NCBI GenBank assembly: GCA_029204225.1
Contig: CM055108.1
Coordinates: 23,966,749 to 24,030,748, forward strand
Direction: 5' to 3'
DNA length: 64,000 bases
Origin: Diphasiastrum complanatum
Lineage: Eukaryota; Streptophyta; Lycopodiopsida; Lycopodiales; Lycopodiaceae
The notes beneath the pieces are model-generated. The model had not been told where the DNA came from. It did not search any database and saw nothing but the letters and a program-made list of their open reading frames with translations. A program made the translations under genes and the position numbers. Below, piece by piece: positions 35,500-46,817 of this stretch. Position 1 is the first letter of the stretch; every line of letters starts with the position of its first letter.

Positions 35500-35605
35500 A
35501 GGTTCGAACCGTTTTCCGATTTGAACCTGGCCTGCCGGTTCGAACCTCAAAGAATCGTTTCGAACCGGCCGGTTCGAATCGACCTGTTCGAACCGGGGTG
35601 TAACC
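35500..35605. repeat. Cluster of GGTTCGAACC palindromes
   Basis: At least five TTCGAA-centred units lie within 105 bp, including a 26-bp near-perfect palindrome centred on GGCC at about 35568. Confidence 0.8.
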
Positions 35606-37335
35606 TTGTAATGCACTACCATTAACTCGTTATTTTCGGTTTGAAACCATTAGTATATAAGGAAGGTCTCGCTTAAGGCAATTGGAGATGGGTAAGTATG
35701 AAGCCATATGAGGTAACACCGATACGAATGGTTTTTCTTACCCAGCACTACGAGACGGTTCATGCATACATGAGGGATTTACGATATGCTTTGAATGATG
35801 GTTCTTGAAAGCACTTTACAGAAAGCACGTACGTTTCATGCCTATAATTTGATAAGGATTTATTTATAATACTTGTAACAAGGACAGGATGTAGTTGACT
35901 TAAAACTACTTTTTGTGAGTAAGCTATGTACTTAGGAAGAGCTTGACTTTGACGTGCTTGAATGGCATGGATTTGCCCAAGCCATAAGGTGCTTGGACTC
36001 CCAAACATTTTGCAATGGAATGTCCTTGGGGCTAGTATGGCACGGATCTGCCCTAGTACCTAGCACTATTGCCAAAGTCATCTCTTTTCATTTGTGCATT
36101 GTGAAATAGCTTCTCGTGTGTAGAATGTCTATGTGAACTTAATACATTCTTTTTGCTCTTCTATTGATCAGTATGGCATCTGCCTTGATACGGTTTCGTT
36201 AAAGGGCAAAACGTATTGCTAATTATTAAATGCATCATAGGGAAGATTGGACGTATTAATTGTAATTGCAATCAAGCTGATAAGGCAATGAATCTTGTTT
36301 CGGACATGGATAACAACTGATCCTCAGCTATGACACCTGTCTTCCTCACGTAACTAACTCGTGCGGTTTTGCTTTGTGGGATGGTGGCAGGTAACAGCTG
36401 GGTGTACTAAAACTTGCTTTGCTTTATGGTACTCTGTACTGTAAGACTTTATACAACTTTATTTTCACCTGTTATGCTATAAATTGAAGGGTTCAAAGGG
36501 TTTGGTCTTGACTTGTCAAGGGGGACTATGTGAAATCTTGTTACTCTCTCCATTGAGTTTGAGCCTCATGTGCCCTAGAGCAACTTGAGGTGCTAGTCAC
36601 AAAAGAGGAGCTTAAGATGCTACTTCAAATAAAACTCCTAAAACATATAGTAATTAGCAAGCACTCAATGGTCTTAATTCGTGACATGCAATTTAGGATA
36701 TTTATAAAGCTTACCAAAAGAATTTTTGTTCTGAATGCATAGGAAACGGACATAATTCTAAGAATTGTCCTAAGTCAAATGAATAGGGAGAATTCACCAA
36801 AAAGGTGCATGGTGTGGAGGCTTTGCATTTCCTCTACTTATAAGCTTACTGGATTTAAAACTGTGCATGAAGATAGTATGGGTGCAAGATTTCGTTGGCA
36901 ATGTTAAGAGCATCACCAAAGTTTAGATCAGATCACTTAAGACTTGTATGCATCGTATAATGAAGGTGCAAAGGGTGCATATCATGATTGAAAGCGGTAC
37001 TTCCCGCAACTTTGAAATTATGCATTGGTTAAAATGCTGAAACCCACTTCAAGTACATGAATTACTAGACAAGGGATCAACGAAGAAAATTGGAGATACA
37101 ATGTGTACATGGGCCACAGTTGGAGATCCAAGGTTTTAGGGATGCACTAGATTTTCATATCATGCATTAGATAGAGTTGATATGGTGCTCAAGCAAGATT
37201 AGCTACAAAAATTAGGAACAACCCTGCAACATAGTTGGATAACTTTATTTCCATTGCACAAGGAAGGTAAATTCAATTGTGGGGTGAGCTTAAGGTTCTC
37301 AACAATCCACTCATTTACAATGCCAAACTTCAGTA
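35606..37335. other. Mostly unassigned; one zinc-knuckle relic
   Basis: At 36721-36774 the plus strand reads NFCSECIGNGHNSKNCPK, a C-x2-C-x4-H-x4-C knuckle as found in gag or MULE transposase C-termini. The flanking frames are broken. Nothing else recognisable. Confidence 0.35.
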
Positions 37336-37339
37336 ATTC

Positions 37340-37630
37340 TTAGACAAAACGTACCCCAAATGGCATTTGAAATTTGTTTGGTCGTTAAGAGTCAGGGTGA
37401 ATGCTCATGGGATCTATATAAACTTTATCAACAGCGTCTTGATGCCTTATTTGTGTACTAGTGTTTTTGGAGATACTTTTGTCTACAGTACGGCTGAAAG
37501 AACATCTGGGGCATTTGAAAAGCATCCACTGTATGTTGAAAAGTCTAACTATAAACTTTTTGCGAAAAATAGTGATATGCTTGGGACATATTACATCCCA
37601 AATAGGGATTTGATCTTGAAAAATTGAAAG
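37340..37630 (+). pseudogene. Ty3/gypsy reverse transcriptase remnant
   Basis: An open frame reads FINSVLMPYLCTSVFGDTFV then YSTAE, which aligns to the gypsy FMNxVLxPYL...FIDDILVYS region with the catalytic Asp pair decayed to FGDT. It continues VEKSNYKLFAKNSDMLGTYYI, comparable to the following helix and ...LGHxIS. The match is weak and there is no RNase H or integrase. Confidence 0.45.
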
Positions 37631-38014
37631 CTATTTGGAGTGGGAATAAAAACAAATCAAGGATGTAAAAAAAATTCCAAACACATTGCAATGCATAGTA
37701 CATTCAATTACTGAACAAAACATAGGACATTCACTAGTTGAGCAAAGCATTTAGGCTTTAGCATGCTGCATACCAAAATTCAAACTTGAAAGCAATAACA
37801 TAATACAAACTACAGTGCTGAGTGTATATGATACAAAAACATGGAAAACTGACCACATCCACACATGCCTCATGAGAATGATCAATATGCCTAATGTCAT
37901 AAACGCTAAAGCTTTGATATATATCAAGGAGTGGGCCAATGGGCAAGAAGATGAGTATGATACATGGACAATGGATTCATAGAGTTATGCGAAACGAAAT
38001 AAAACCCTAAAGCT

Positions 38015-38143
38015 CTATGACTCAAAGGCATCATGATCAAATAAGGATTCCTCCTCATCACTATCACTAGTAGACAAGTAGGAAGATAGGGAATCCTCCT
38101 CAAGGATGTGTGGTTGTGTCCCTGATCCTCTGCCCCTGCCTCT
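38015..38143 (-). pseudogene. hAT transposase gene, last part (split by copia)
   Basis: The minus strand carries the end of the hAT protein: a Gly-Arg run, SGTQPHILEEDSLSS and an acidic end SDSDEEESLFDHDAFES with TAG at 38017-38015. It joins in frame to the part at 45965-48922 when the intervening copia and one CCTCT duplication are removed, which restores a continuous Gly-Arg repeat. Confidence 0.8.
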
Positions 38144-39619
38144 TGTTGGTGTGGTGGTCTGCGTGGTCTACGATTGATTGCGACTGCAGCGGAGTCCTGA
38201 AGGAAGCAGAACACGAGAGACGATTACGATGTAAACGATGTCTCTACCAACAGTAAAGAAAAACAATTATGAGCACAGTAGCAACTGCGTATTTTAGGAA
38301 CGAGGATTGATTAGAGAACGGAATCAAAAGCTTGTTGTCCTTTTGGGTTATCAGAGTAGGAGTCTGAGACTGCCGTAACAATAGGATTGCGAAGCATTAG
38401 GCGTCTTGGACACCCATGCGATCCTCTATCTCTGATTACCGTGTTTGTGTGCAAGAGAGTGAGAGAGACAATTGCATTCAATCAAGAACGTAATAATTGA
38501 ACAGTAGCAAATCTGTATAAAAGAGAGAATCGGAACACAATACAGTAGCACTGATAAGCGCATATTCCTACTTACAGATTCTGAAACAATGGCTACAGTT
38601 CTAGCTCTCTCTCTCTCTGTGTGTATAAATCACTAACTCTAAGGAGCTAGCTACTTAAGACCTTTTGGTCGTTTGATCGCTTTGTGCATCTACAGATTGT
38701 TCAACTCACTACACTCTGATTTTCTTCTCTAACTCCTTCTCTTCGCTCAGATACATATATATAGCTGTCAGAGTCCTTTGATCTATTGTAATTACAGTTT
38801 ACAAGATGATTAACAGTCGTTTAAACAAGATCCGTAGATCCGTTATTGGAGCGTCGTGAAGGAGAAGAAGTACAGAGTAACGTATCCTCCGTATGCATCG
38901 TAGTGGAAGGATGTAGGCCGTGATGGACGTAGTCTGTCCGCATTCGTTTGAACAACCGCTGGTCGTTCGTTCAGCTGTTGTACGTTCGTTCAGCAGGTGA
39001 TCGTTTGAATCCTCCGTTGGTACCCGTAAGTGATAACTTACGTAGTTGATCGATGAGATAGGTCAACTTCGTTGGCTGATATCGCAGGAATTCGCAAACC
39101 GTTGTCGCTCGACTTCGTTGATCACCGTAAGTGGGTTGCTTACGTTTTCAGACGGTTGAGGAGAGTTGAGTTCGTTCACAGACTTTGTTGATAGCCGTAA
39201 GTAAGTTACTTATGGTGTTTGATGTGAGTTCACAGACTTCATCGGAGATATTTTCCGGTGACTTTGATCACGGCTCTTTCCGTCGTAGGAGATCGCGAGA
39301 AGGTCACTTACGGTGATCGACGGGATTTTAAGTTCCGTTGCCATTGAAGATTCCGCAAGTGCTCGTAGATAGTAGTAACCTACGAGTTTTAACGACTCCC
39401 TACGGTTTGCGGTTCGTTACCTTCACAAGTTGAAGTCGTGTTTCTCCGTTAACGTCATTTTGACGGTGCTCTTCGGACAGACCATAATCTGGCGATGGCT
39501 TTGCGGTTCTGCCTGATTCGACTTTGCGTGTATTTCTGCAGACTGATTCAGAGAGAGGGAATTCTTGAGAGATGAAGGAGGGCGAAGGGATGAGTAGGAG
39601 AAGATTAAACTCCAACACT
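38144..39619 (-). repeat. 3' LTR of copia D, 1476 bp
   Basis: It has inverted TGTTGG...CCAACA ends. The polypurine tract (TTAAGGGGGAG, minus strand) lies just to the right (39620-39630). The U3 half (39025-39330) holds several palindromic CGTAAGT...ACTTACG units. The part 39045-39619 is nearly identical to 45387-45959. Confidence 0.9.
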
Positions 39620-39636
39620 CCCCCTTAAGCTTACTG

Positions 39637-42620
39637 CTACGAATCTAGACTCAAGTTGAGATTTAACAATTCTACTAGAGTAGAATGTTTATCCCTTGAC
39701 AATGGTTTTGTCAGAATGTCAGCCAACATACTGTCTGCGTGACAGTATCTTAGTGCAACGTCTTCGTTCTGAACCTTCTCTCTGAGAAAATGAAGTTGAA
39801 CCTCTATATGTTTGGTCCTTGTGTGAGTTCGTCGGTTCAACGACAAAGCTATACAACTCTGATTGTCGCACTGGAGTATAGTTGGACCAAACTGTGGGAA
39901 TCTCAGATCCTGTAGTAGTCTTCTAAGCCATCAAATCTCCTTCACTGCTAACGTAGCTGCGACATATTCAGATTCTGTGGAGGACAGAGAAATGCATTTC
40001 TGCTTTCTGTTGTTCCATGAGATGGGTCTCTCCAGAAAGCAAATGTAGCCAGAGGTGGATTTTCTGGTATCTATGTCTCCTGCCCAATCTGAGTCTGAAT
40101 AAGTAATCAAAGATAGTGCAGCTTCTGTATTTCCGTTATAACTCAAGGCATAGTGCTTTGAGGCTTGAATGTACTTCAAAACTCTTTGTAGAGCTTTCCA
40201 GTGTTCTAGGCCCGGATTGGACATCAATTGCGACAGTGTGCTTACAGCATATGCTAGATCAGGTCGTGTGCAAATCATAGAGTACATGAGAGAACCTATG
40301 ATAGACTGATAAGGGTACTTGCACATTTCTTGTTGATCTGCCTTTGTTCTGGGGCACATGTCTTTGGACAGCTTGCATCCTGGATCCATAGGAGTGTCTA
40401 TGGGCTTGCAATCCTCCATGTCGTATCTTCGAAGTACATTAAGTAAGTAGGATTGTTGGCTTATGGTGATCCTTCTGCTCGCGCGATCTCTGTGAATCTC
40501 CATTCCAAGTAGGTAATGGGCTGGACCTAAATCAGTCATCTCAAACTCTGATGAGAGTAAGGACTTGGTTTCTTGCAACAACTGATTTGAATTGCTTTGG
40601 TTTTAGATACACATTTGAATCTGCGGTGCAGAAGGTAAAGTCGTGCTGCAACAAGAAACGATTTATCCTATCATACCGGCCCTTGGAGCTTGCTTCAGAC
40701 CGTATAACGCCTTACGCAATCTGCAAAGTAGATGCCCCTTGCCTTGAAGGATGTAACCTTCTGGTTGATAGATGTAGACATCTTCTTGTATGTATCCGTG
40801 TAGGAATGCCGTCTGGACGTCCATCTGGTGAATATCCAGATCTTCTACAGCAGATATAGCCAATAAAGTACGAATAGACTGATGTTTTACTATTGGACTA
40901 AAGGTCTCAGTGTAGTCTATCCCATATACTTGTTCAAATCCTTTAACCACCAACCTAGCTTTCCATTTGGATATTGATCCATCTGGTTTAAGCTTCAGCT
41001 TGAAGATCCACTTGGAGTCAATTGGCTTTACACCTATAGGAGGAATGACAAGACTCCAGGTCTTGTTCTTCATTAGAGATTGATACTCAGCATCCATGTC
41101 AGCTTTCCATTTGTCTGCATCGGGCATTGACAGTGCTTCTGCTACGGTGGTAGGTTCGTCACGACTGATGAAAGCCTGAGGGATGAAGCGGTCAGGCTGT
41201 TGTCGTTGTCTCACAGATCTTCGAACTGCAGGTGCTTGATCAGACGATTCTCCTTGGTGAATGACTGGGATCATAGTATTTTGCGGTTGAAAGATTGTGG
41301 GTCTAGGCCCATTGACAGTAAGTGGAGCCGTTGGGACGAACTCCGTTGTTTGAACAGTCATAGGTCGTAGCCTATCGATGGAAGGTGCAACTGCTATGGC
41401 AGTCTCTTGTATTGGTTGCTTCTGCTTGAAATCGTAATACTTGTCTTCAAGGAAGACAACATCGCGACTGACTAAGATCTGGCCCGTAACCACATCGTAA
41501 ACACGATATGCCTTGTGTGATGTTGAATAGCCGATGAAGATGCTTTTACAGCTTACTGGGTCCAGCTTCTTCCTCATATCAGATGGCACTTGTGCATAGC
41601 AGAGACATCCGAAAACACGCAGCTGTTTCAAACTTGGTTTGTAACAGTAGTAGGCTTCAAATGGTGTCTTGGAATCAACTGCTTTAGTGCTAGAGTAATT
41701 TTGCAGATAGCAAGCCGTAGAGATAGCTTCTACCCAAAAGGTTTGAGGCAAATGCGAATTTACTGTCATGGATCGTGCAGCTTCCAACAGTGTGCGGTTC
41801 TTCCGCTCTGCTACTCCGTTCTGTTGTGGAGTGTAGCTCGTAGTAAACTAATGGTGCACGCCACATGAAGATAGGTAGTCCTTCATCTCATTTGACAAAA
41901 ACTCTCCCCCTGAATCAGACCGTAGGGCCTTGATTTTCTGACCAGTTTGATTCTCAGCGTATTGCTTGAAGTCTTTGAAGCAACAAAATGCTTCTGACTT
42001 GTTCTTTATGAACATAACTCTGGAAAATCGGGAGTAATCATCAATGAATGTGATAAAATATAGAGCTTGACCTAATGAAGGTACGCTCATAGGACAAGAT
42101 GGACTTCGCCCTTTTGGCTTGTCCTCTAGAAAATCTCGTTCTAGCTTGTTTCCCTAGTAGACAATTTTCACAGGTAGTCTGATTAGCTGTGGTGACAGCA
42201 ATTATATTCATGTCCTTGACCATTTTATTGTGATGCATATACAAGATTGAACGCATGTTTAAATGACTAATCTTTGATGCCATAAATTAGCATCTGAACA
42301 ACTCACAGAAAGTGCAACATCGTGACTCAGTATGTACAAATTTCCTTCTCTGTAAGCAGAGAGGATTTCCTTTGAGTTTTCATCTAAAATAGTACATCAG
42401 TTGGCAGTGAACAAAGCTCTATAGCCCTGATCTGTGATCTTGCTAATAGATAAAAGGTTCTTTAATTTGGGTACCTAAAATACTCCATTAAGCTGCCTAG
42501 TGATGCCATCAGAGAACTGCAGTTGTATAGACCCTTGGCCTTCAACTTGGTGTGAACTAGAGTCACCAAAGAAAATGTACTTTGATTCTGTAGCTGTGAG
42601 TGTAGAGAAGAGGTCCTTGC
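39637..42620 (-). pseudogene. Copia D pre-integrase to RNase H
   Basis: Right to left: decayed pre-integrase (42600-42100), integrase core with YFITFIDDYSRF and ALRSDSGGEF (42090-41850), then a long frame 41787-40663 with integrase C-terminus (RVFGCLCYAQVP, HKAYRVYDVVTGQILVSRDV), linker and RT (WIFKLKLKPDGS, ARLVVKGFEQVYG, MDVQTAFLHGYI, ALYGLKQAPRA). The next frame 40581-39931 has RT end and RNase H (YSDSDWAGDIDTRKSTSGYI, SLSSTESEYVAATLAVKEI) and 39846-39637 the tail (RTKHIEVQLHFLREKV, LADILTKPL). The segment that should carry YVDD (near 40600) is deleted, so the RT is catalytically dead. Confidence 0.9.
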
Positions 42621-43469
42621 ATGGCGTCATGTGGGTGCTACATGATAAAGAACCTTCTAATTGCTAAAGGCTTGTGGGAAGTAGTTATTGGTGACGAAGA
42701 GAGGCCGCCTACCTTGGCACCTATTACACCATCTAGAACAACTACTTCTTCATCTACGGAAGTGTCTTCCGATGAGCAAAAGAAGTGGGATCGACGAGAT
42801 GCACAAGCACATTCCATCATTGCATTATCAGTGAAGAGATCTATCCTTCCACATATTAGATCATGCAAGATTTCCAAAAGTGCTTGGGAGACTATTGCAA
42901 AGATGTTCGAAAGAAAGAATCGCACTACTATGGAGATGGCTCGATGCATGCTCAAGGCAAAGGGCCTACCTCACAAGTTTTGGGCTGAAGCGGTTATAAC
43001 AGCAGCTTATATTAGTAATCCGTGTCCTACTAAAGCTTTGAAGGTATTAACTCCTTATGAAGTTTGGTATGGTAAGAAGCCTACTGTTTCTCACTTACGC
43101 ATCTTTGGTTGCACAGCTTATGCTTTCATTCCCGATAAGCTAAGAACCAAGCTTCATGATGAAGGAGTTAAATGCATATTTGTTGGCTATAGTAGCGAAA
43201 GCAAGGGCTATAGGTTGTTTAATATGGATACTAATAAAATCATAGTGAATCATGATGTTCATTTTGATGAAAAGACCTCCTATGATGTTGCGCCCACTCA
43301 TTTCATGAAAGGGGACTTCCCCCATGATGCATATCTTGAAATATTTCCAGATTTGGTTTTGCCATCTAATCATGAAGATAAGGGGCTGCCATCTACTTCT
43401 AGTGGACAGCCCACTACTCCTTCAATTTTGCAACCCATAGTTCATCAAGAAGAACCCTATTTATGGTGA
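42621..43469 (+). pseudogene. Copia E gag fused to integrase C-terminus
   Basis: An uninterrupted frame of 282 codons. Residues 1-95 are gag (MIKNLLIAKGLWEVV, RRDAQAHSIIALSVK, SAWETIAKMFERKN). From residue about 96 the sequence is integrase after the catalytic core (MEMARCMLKAKGLPHKFWAE, HLRIFGCTAYAFIPD, VKCIFVGYSSESKGYRLF). The join is at ERKNR (about 42907-42921), a string present in both gag (FERKN) and integrase (AERKNRT). Protease and the D-D-E core are gone. Whether it is expressed is unknown. Confidence 0.8.
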
Positions 43470-44660
43470 AGAGCAGCCTGTTGAAGACATTGGACAGCAA
43501 GGTCCAAGTTTGGAAAACATTGGACAGCAAGGTCCAAGTTCAAAACACTTTGGACAGCAAAGTGTTGACAAAGGTAAGGCTGTTGGACAGCCCAAACCAG
43601 TCCCTAAATGGTTGTTGCAGACTTTGCAAGATAGCAAAGTGGATCATTTCTATGAAGGGAAGACTCGTGCCTCTACTAAATCGGTACAATTTGCTGATTT
43701 TTCTGATTTTGCTCTTATTTCTATTGAGGATGGTGCAGTAGAACCTGTTTTTCATGAGCAGGCCAGCGGAGTAAAATGTTGGGAAGATGCGATGCAAGAG
43801 GTTGGGTTCTTGTTGATCTTCCACATGGGGCTGGAATCTTCATCTCTCAACAACGATACATTGAGCAGATGTTGAAACAATCTTCTTTTTTCAAGTCACC
43901 GCAAGTTGATGCATATGATGGATGCATTAGTGAAAAGTTTCATGCGAAACCTTTTCAATTTGATGTTTTAGCAGAGGCTGAAAAATTCAAGCACTCTTTG
44001 GAACCTTTTTGTACTAATCGAGGAGGGAGTCAACATGTGTCAATTAGTACTTTTGTTCAAAGTGTTAAGAGTGAGCATTTGTTTGGAGAGAATTTTTCAT
44101 TATTTGAAAAATCTTCTATGTCATCCCATGCCTCTTCGAGGGACAGCTTTGATGACGCCATCGTTGATGCATCTCTTGATAGTTTGCCTAATTTTGATGA
44201 TGAAGACGTTGGACAGCAGGTTCAGTCATCTTCTTTTGGTCATTTACAGCCCATTTTACATCATGAGCAAGTCCATTATGCTCCAAGAACAGCCTGCGGA
44301 AGATTATGGACAACATGGTCCATGTTGGGAACACTTTGGGCAGCAAAGTGTTGAACAGCCCATAACAGCTCCTTGTCGGCCATTGGAGACTTTGCAGGAC
44401 AGCAAAGAAATATCTTACTACGAAAGGAAGGCACATGCCTCTTTAAAATCAGTACCTCTTGCTGATTTTTTTGGCTCTATAATTACTCTTCATCATGATG
44501 TTGGTACATCGCCTATTCTATGTGAGCAAGTCATTGATGGTAAGGTTCGGGAAGATGTGATGCCAACAGAGTTTGGTACTCTTTTTTATTGTCCTTATGG
44601 TAAGAAGTATTTTCGAATGATGTGGGAGCCTATAATGGATTACAAGTCCATGTTTTGACT
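43470..44660 (+). pseudogene. Copia E duplicated linker and RT ends with GQQ repeats
   Basis: Short repeats encode IGQQGPS and FGQQSV (43484-43570), then an RT start (KWLLQTLQDSKVDHFYEGK, WEDAMQE, WVLVDLPHG) joined to an RT end (GIFISQQRYIEQMLKQ), so the catalytic RT core is deleted. A second, diverged block repeats the pattern (HFGQQSVEQPI, LETLQDSKEISYYERKAHAS, 44280-44560). Frames shift between blocks. The GGACAGC string recurs about eight times in the region. Confidence 0.7.
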
Positions 44661-44899
44661 TATTGCCAAGTTTATGTTGGTTCCCTACTTCGGATGGAGC
44701 ATGCAAATCCTCACCCTTCGACTTGATGCTTCATTATTATGCATTCTTTTCCTTTCATATGTTGGACATGATTGGGGATGAGATTTCGACTACTTCGGTG
44801 CGAAGTTTATTTGGCGACATGAAGTTCGGACAGCAAGTTGCATTTTTCTCTTTCGAGAAGTTACTTCATGTTATGTTATGCATTTCCATTTAAGGAGGG

Positions 44900-45386
44900 T
44901 GTTGGAATGTAAATGGAATTGCTTACATTACCATAGGTTACTTTGACCCAAAAGGTCGAGAGTTGTGTAACCATGGTCATTTACTAAACTTAGAGTTAGC
45001 TAAGTTAGTATGAAATTAAATTGGTAGGGACTCATGGGTCCACGAGGCCTAATTGTGACATTAAGTACCCCAACTTGACATATTGGAGGTACCTTATTCT
45101 TTCTATGTAACTTGTAGAAGTTGGATAATCAATAGTCAAGTAGTTGGAAAGGCAATAGTCAAGTAGTTGGATAGCCAATAGTCATGAAGTTAGATAGTCA
45201 TCTTGGACTATATATATGTGTGCATCCCATTTGTATGAGACACTTTTGTAAGCAATACTGACCATTCTCCTTGGCTGTCCACGAGTTTCTACAAGAGGGT
45301 TTCTAGCCATCTCTCTCTTTCTTTTGAGAATGCTTTGTGTGATTGAATAGTTAAGATTCTGGATCCTTAGGCTTCTATTTCCTACA
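44900..45386 (+). repeat. 3' LTR of copia E
   Basis: Runs from TGTTGGAATG, directly after the polypurine tract, to ...TTTCCTACA at 45386 (487 bp), with a TATATATATG-like promoter core near 45210. A related LTR starts near 53310 (shared GGTTACTTTGACCCAAAAGG). Confidence 0.8.
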
Positions 45387-45959
45387 GTTGATCGATGAGA
45401 TAGGTCAACTTCGTTGGCTGATATCGCAAGAACTGGCAAACCGTTGTCGTTCGTCGACTTCGTTGATAACCGTAAGTAGGTTGCTTATGTTTTCAGACGG
45501 TTGAGGAGAGTTGAGTTCGTTCACAAACTTCGTTGATAGTCGTAAGTAAGTTAATTACGGTGTTTGATGTGAGTTCACAGACTTCATCGGAGATATTTTC
45601 CGGTGACTTTGATCACGGCTCTTTCTGTCGTAGGAGATCGTAAGAAGGTCACTTACGGTGGTCGACGGGATTTTAAGTTCCGTTGCCATTGAAGATTCCG
45701 CAAGTGCTCATAGATAGTAACCTACGAGTTTTAACGACTCCCTATGGTTTGCGGTTCGTTGCCTTCACAAGTTGAAGTCGTGTTTCTCCGTTAACGTCAT
45801 TTTGACGGTGCTCTTCGGTCAGACCGTAATCTGGCGATGGCTTTGCGGTTCTGCCTGATTCGACTTTGCGTGTATTTCTACAGACTGATTCAGAGAGAGG
45901 GAATTCTTGAGAGATGAAGGAGGGCGAAGGGATGAGTAGGAGAAGATTAAACTCCAACA
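45387..45959 (-). repeat. 5' LTR remnant of copia D
   Basis: Near-identical to 39045-39619, ending in CCAACA at 45959 and followed by the CCTCT target duplication. The rest of the LTR was lost at the junction with copia E. Confidence 0.9.
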
Positions 45960-46085
45960 CCTCTACCTCTGCCCGTGTCGCTGCCTCTAGGTCTTAGCAG
46001 GGCCTCGCCAGGCTACTGCTCCCTCTGAATATGATAATATTGTCTCCAGCTCAACATGTAATCCACCATGTGTACCCTACGCCTA

Positions 46086-46100
46086 CCCCCCCCCCCCCCC
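46086..46100. repeat. Poly-C run
   Basis: Fifteen C residues inside the C-terminal part of the hAT gene. Confidence 0.9.
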
Positions 46101-46817
46101 TCTCTGTGTACAATTGATGCAAGCTCAGCCTGTGTCTCAGCATAGGAATCAACCCACCCCACATCCCAATGTCCATCTCAATCTCATCATCCAAGGCCTC
46201 CTCCTCCTGTTCATCATCATCCAATCCCTCCTCAACCTCATCCCCACCCTCTTCTCTTGCATCCTCTTCATCGGCCCTAGCCATGGATCTAGTGGTCCTG
46301 CGCTGCATCCTATCATGACATGCCAGCTCCTGATGATACTTTAAAAGGATCTTATCATCAGTCGCAACCTTTATGTGTGCATGAGCCTCTACAATGTCCA
46401 TGGATCTAAGGCGCTCCGCAGGATTCATCTGCCTAGGTGTACCATCTCTCTGCATGTGCCTGACTAGCCTCAGGTTGGTAGTGCAATAAACCAACTTGTT
46501 TAGCTAGGAAACGCTAAGCCTGTTGCGTCCCTTCGTGTGCATAACAGACCAAGTGCTCCAATTCCGCTCACAACCCGAAGCAAAACAATCCTGAGCAAGG
46601 ATACAAGTGGCAAGAGCAATAATATCAAGGGCGGATTTGCCCACGACACCCCCCCATGTGAGCCACTTCGGCAAAAACTCATCATACTCTCCCAGAGATC
46701 CAATGAAACATTTCTGTCTACGCTCAAAATCCAACACTTGTCTCTCGATCTTGCACAACAAGGGGCCATGACCTGCACAAAGACAGGACATTGTCAGATT
46801 CTCAAAAGCAACGAGTC

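Larger units (their letters stand above)
42621..45386 (+). mobile_element. Rearranged copia E (plus), gag-integrase fusion
   Basis: A plus-strand, internally deleted copia: gag start, fusion to integrase C-terminal part, duplicated linker/RT-start blocks, RT end, polypurine tract (TTTAAGGAGGG, 44889-44899) and 3' LTR (44900-45386). Its LTR end meets the interior of copia D's 5' LTR at 45387. Its own 5' LTR is lost. Confidence 0.8.
38144..45959 (-). mobile_element. Ty1/copia D (minus), inserted in the hAT gene
   Basis: It begins at 38144 (TGTTGG) and ends at 45959 (CCAACA), flanked by CCTCT at 38139-38143 and 45960-45964, a 5-bp target duplication. The 3' LTR is complete (38144-39619, 1476 bp); only about 570 bp of the 5' LTR remains (45387-45959). 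RNase H, RT, integrase and pre-integrase follow on the minus strand to about 42620. The gag, primer site and rest of the 5' LTR are replaced by a rearranged plus-strand copia (42621-45386). Confidence 0.9.
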
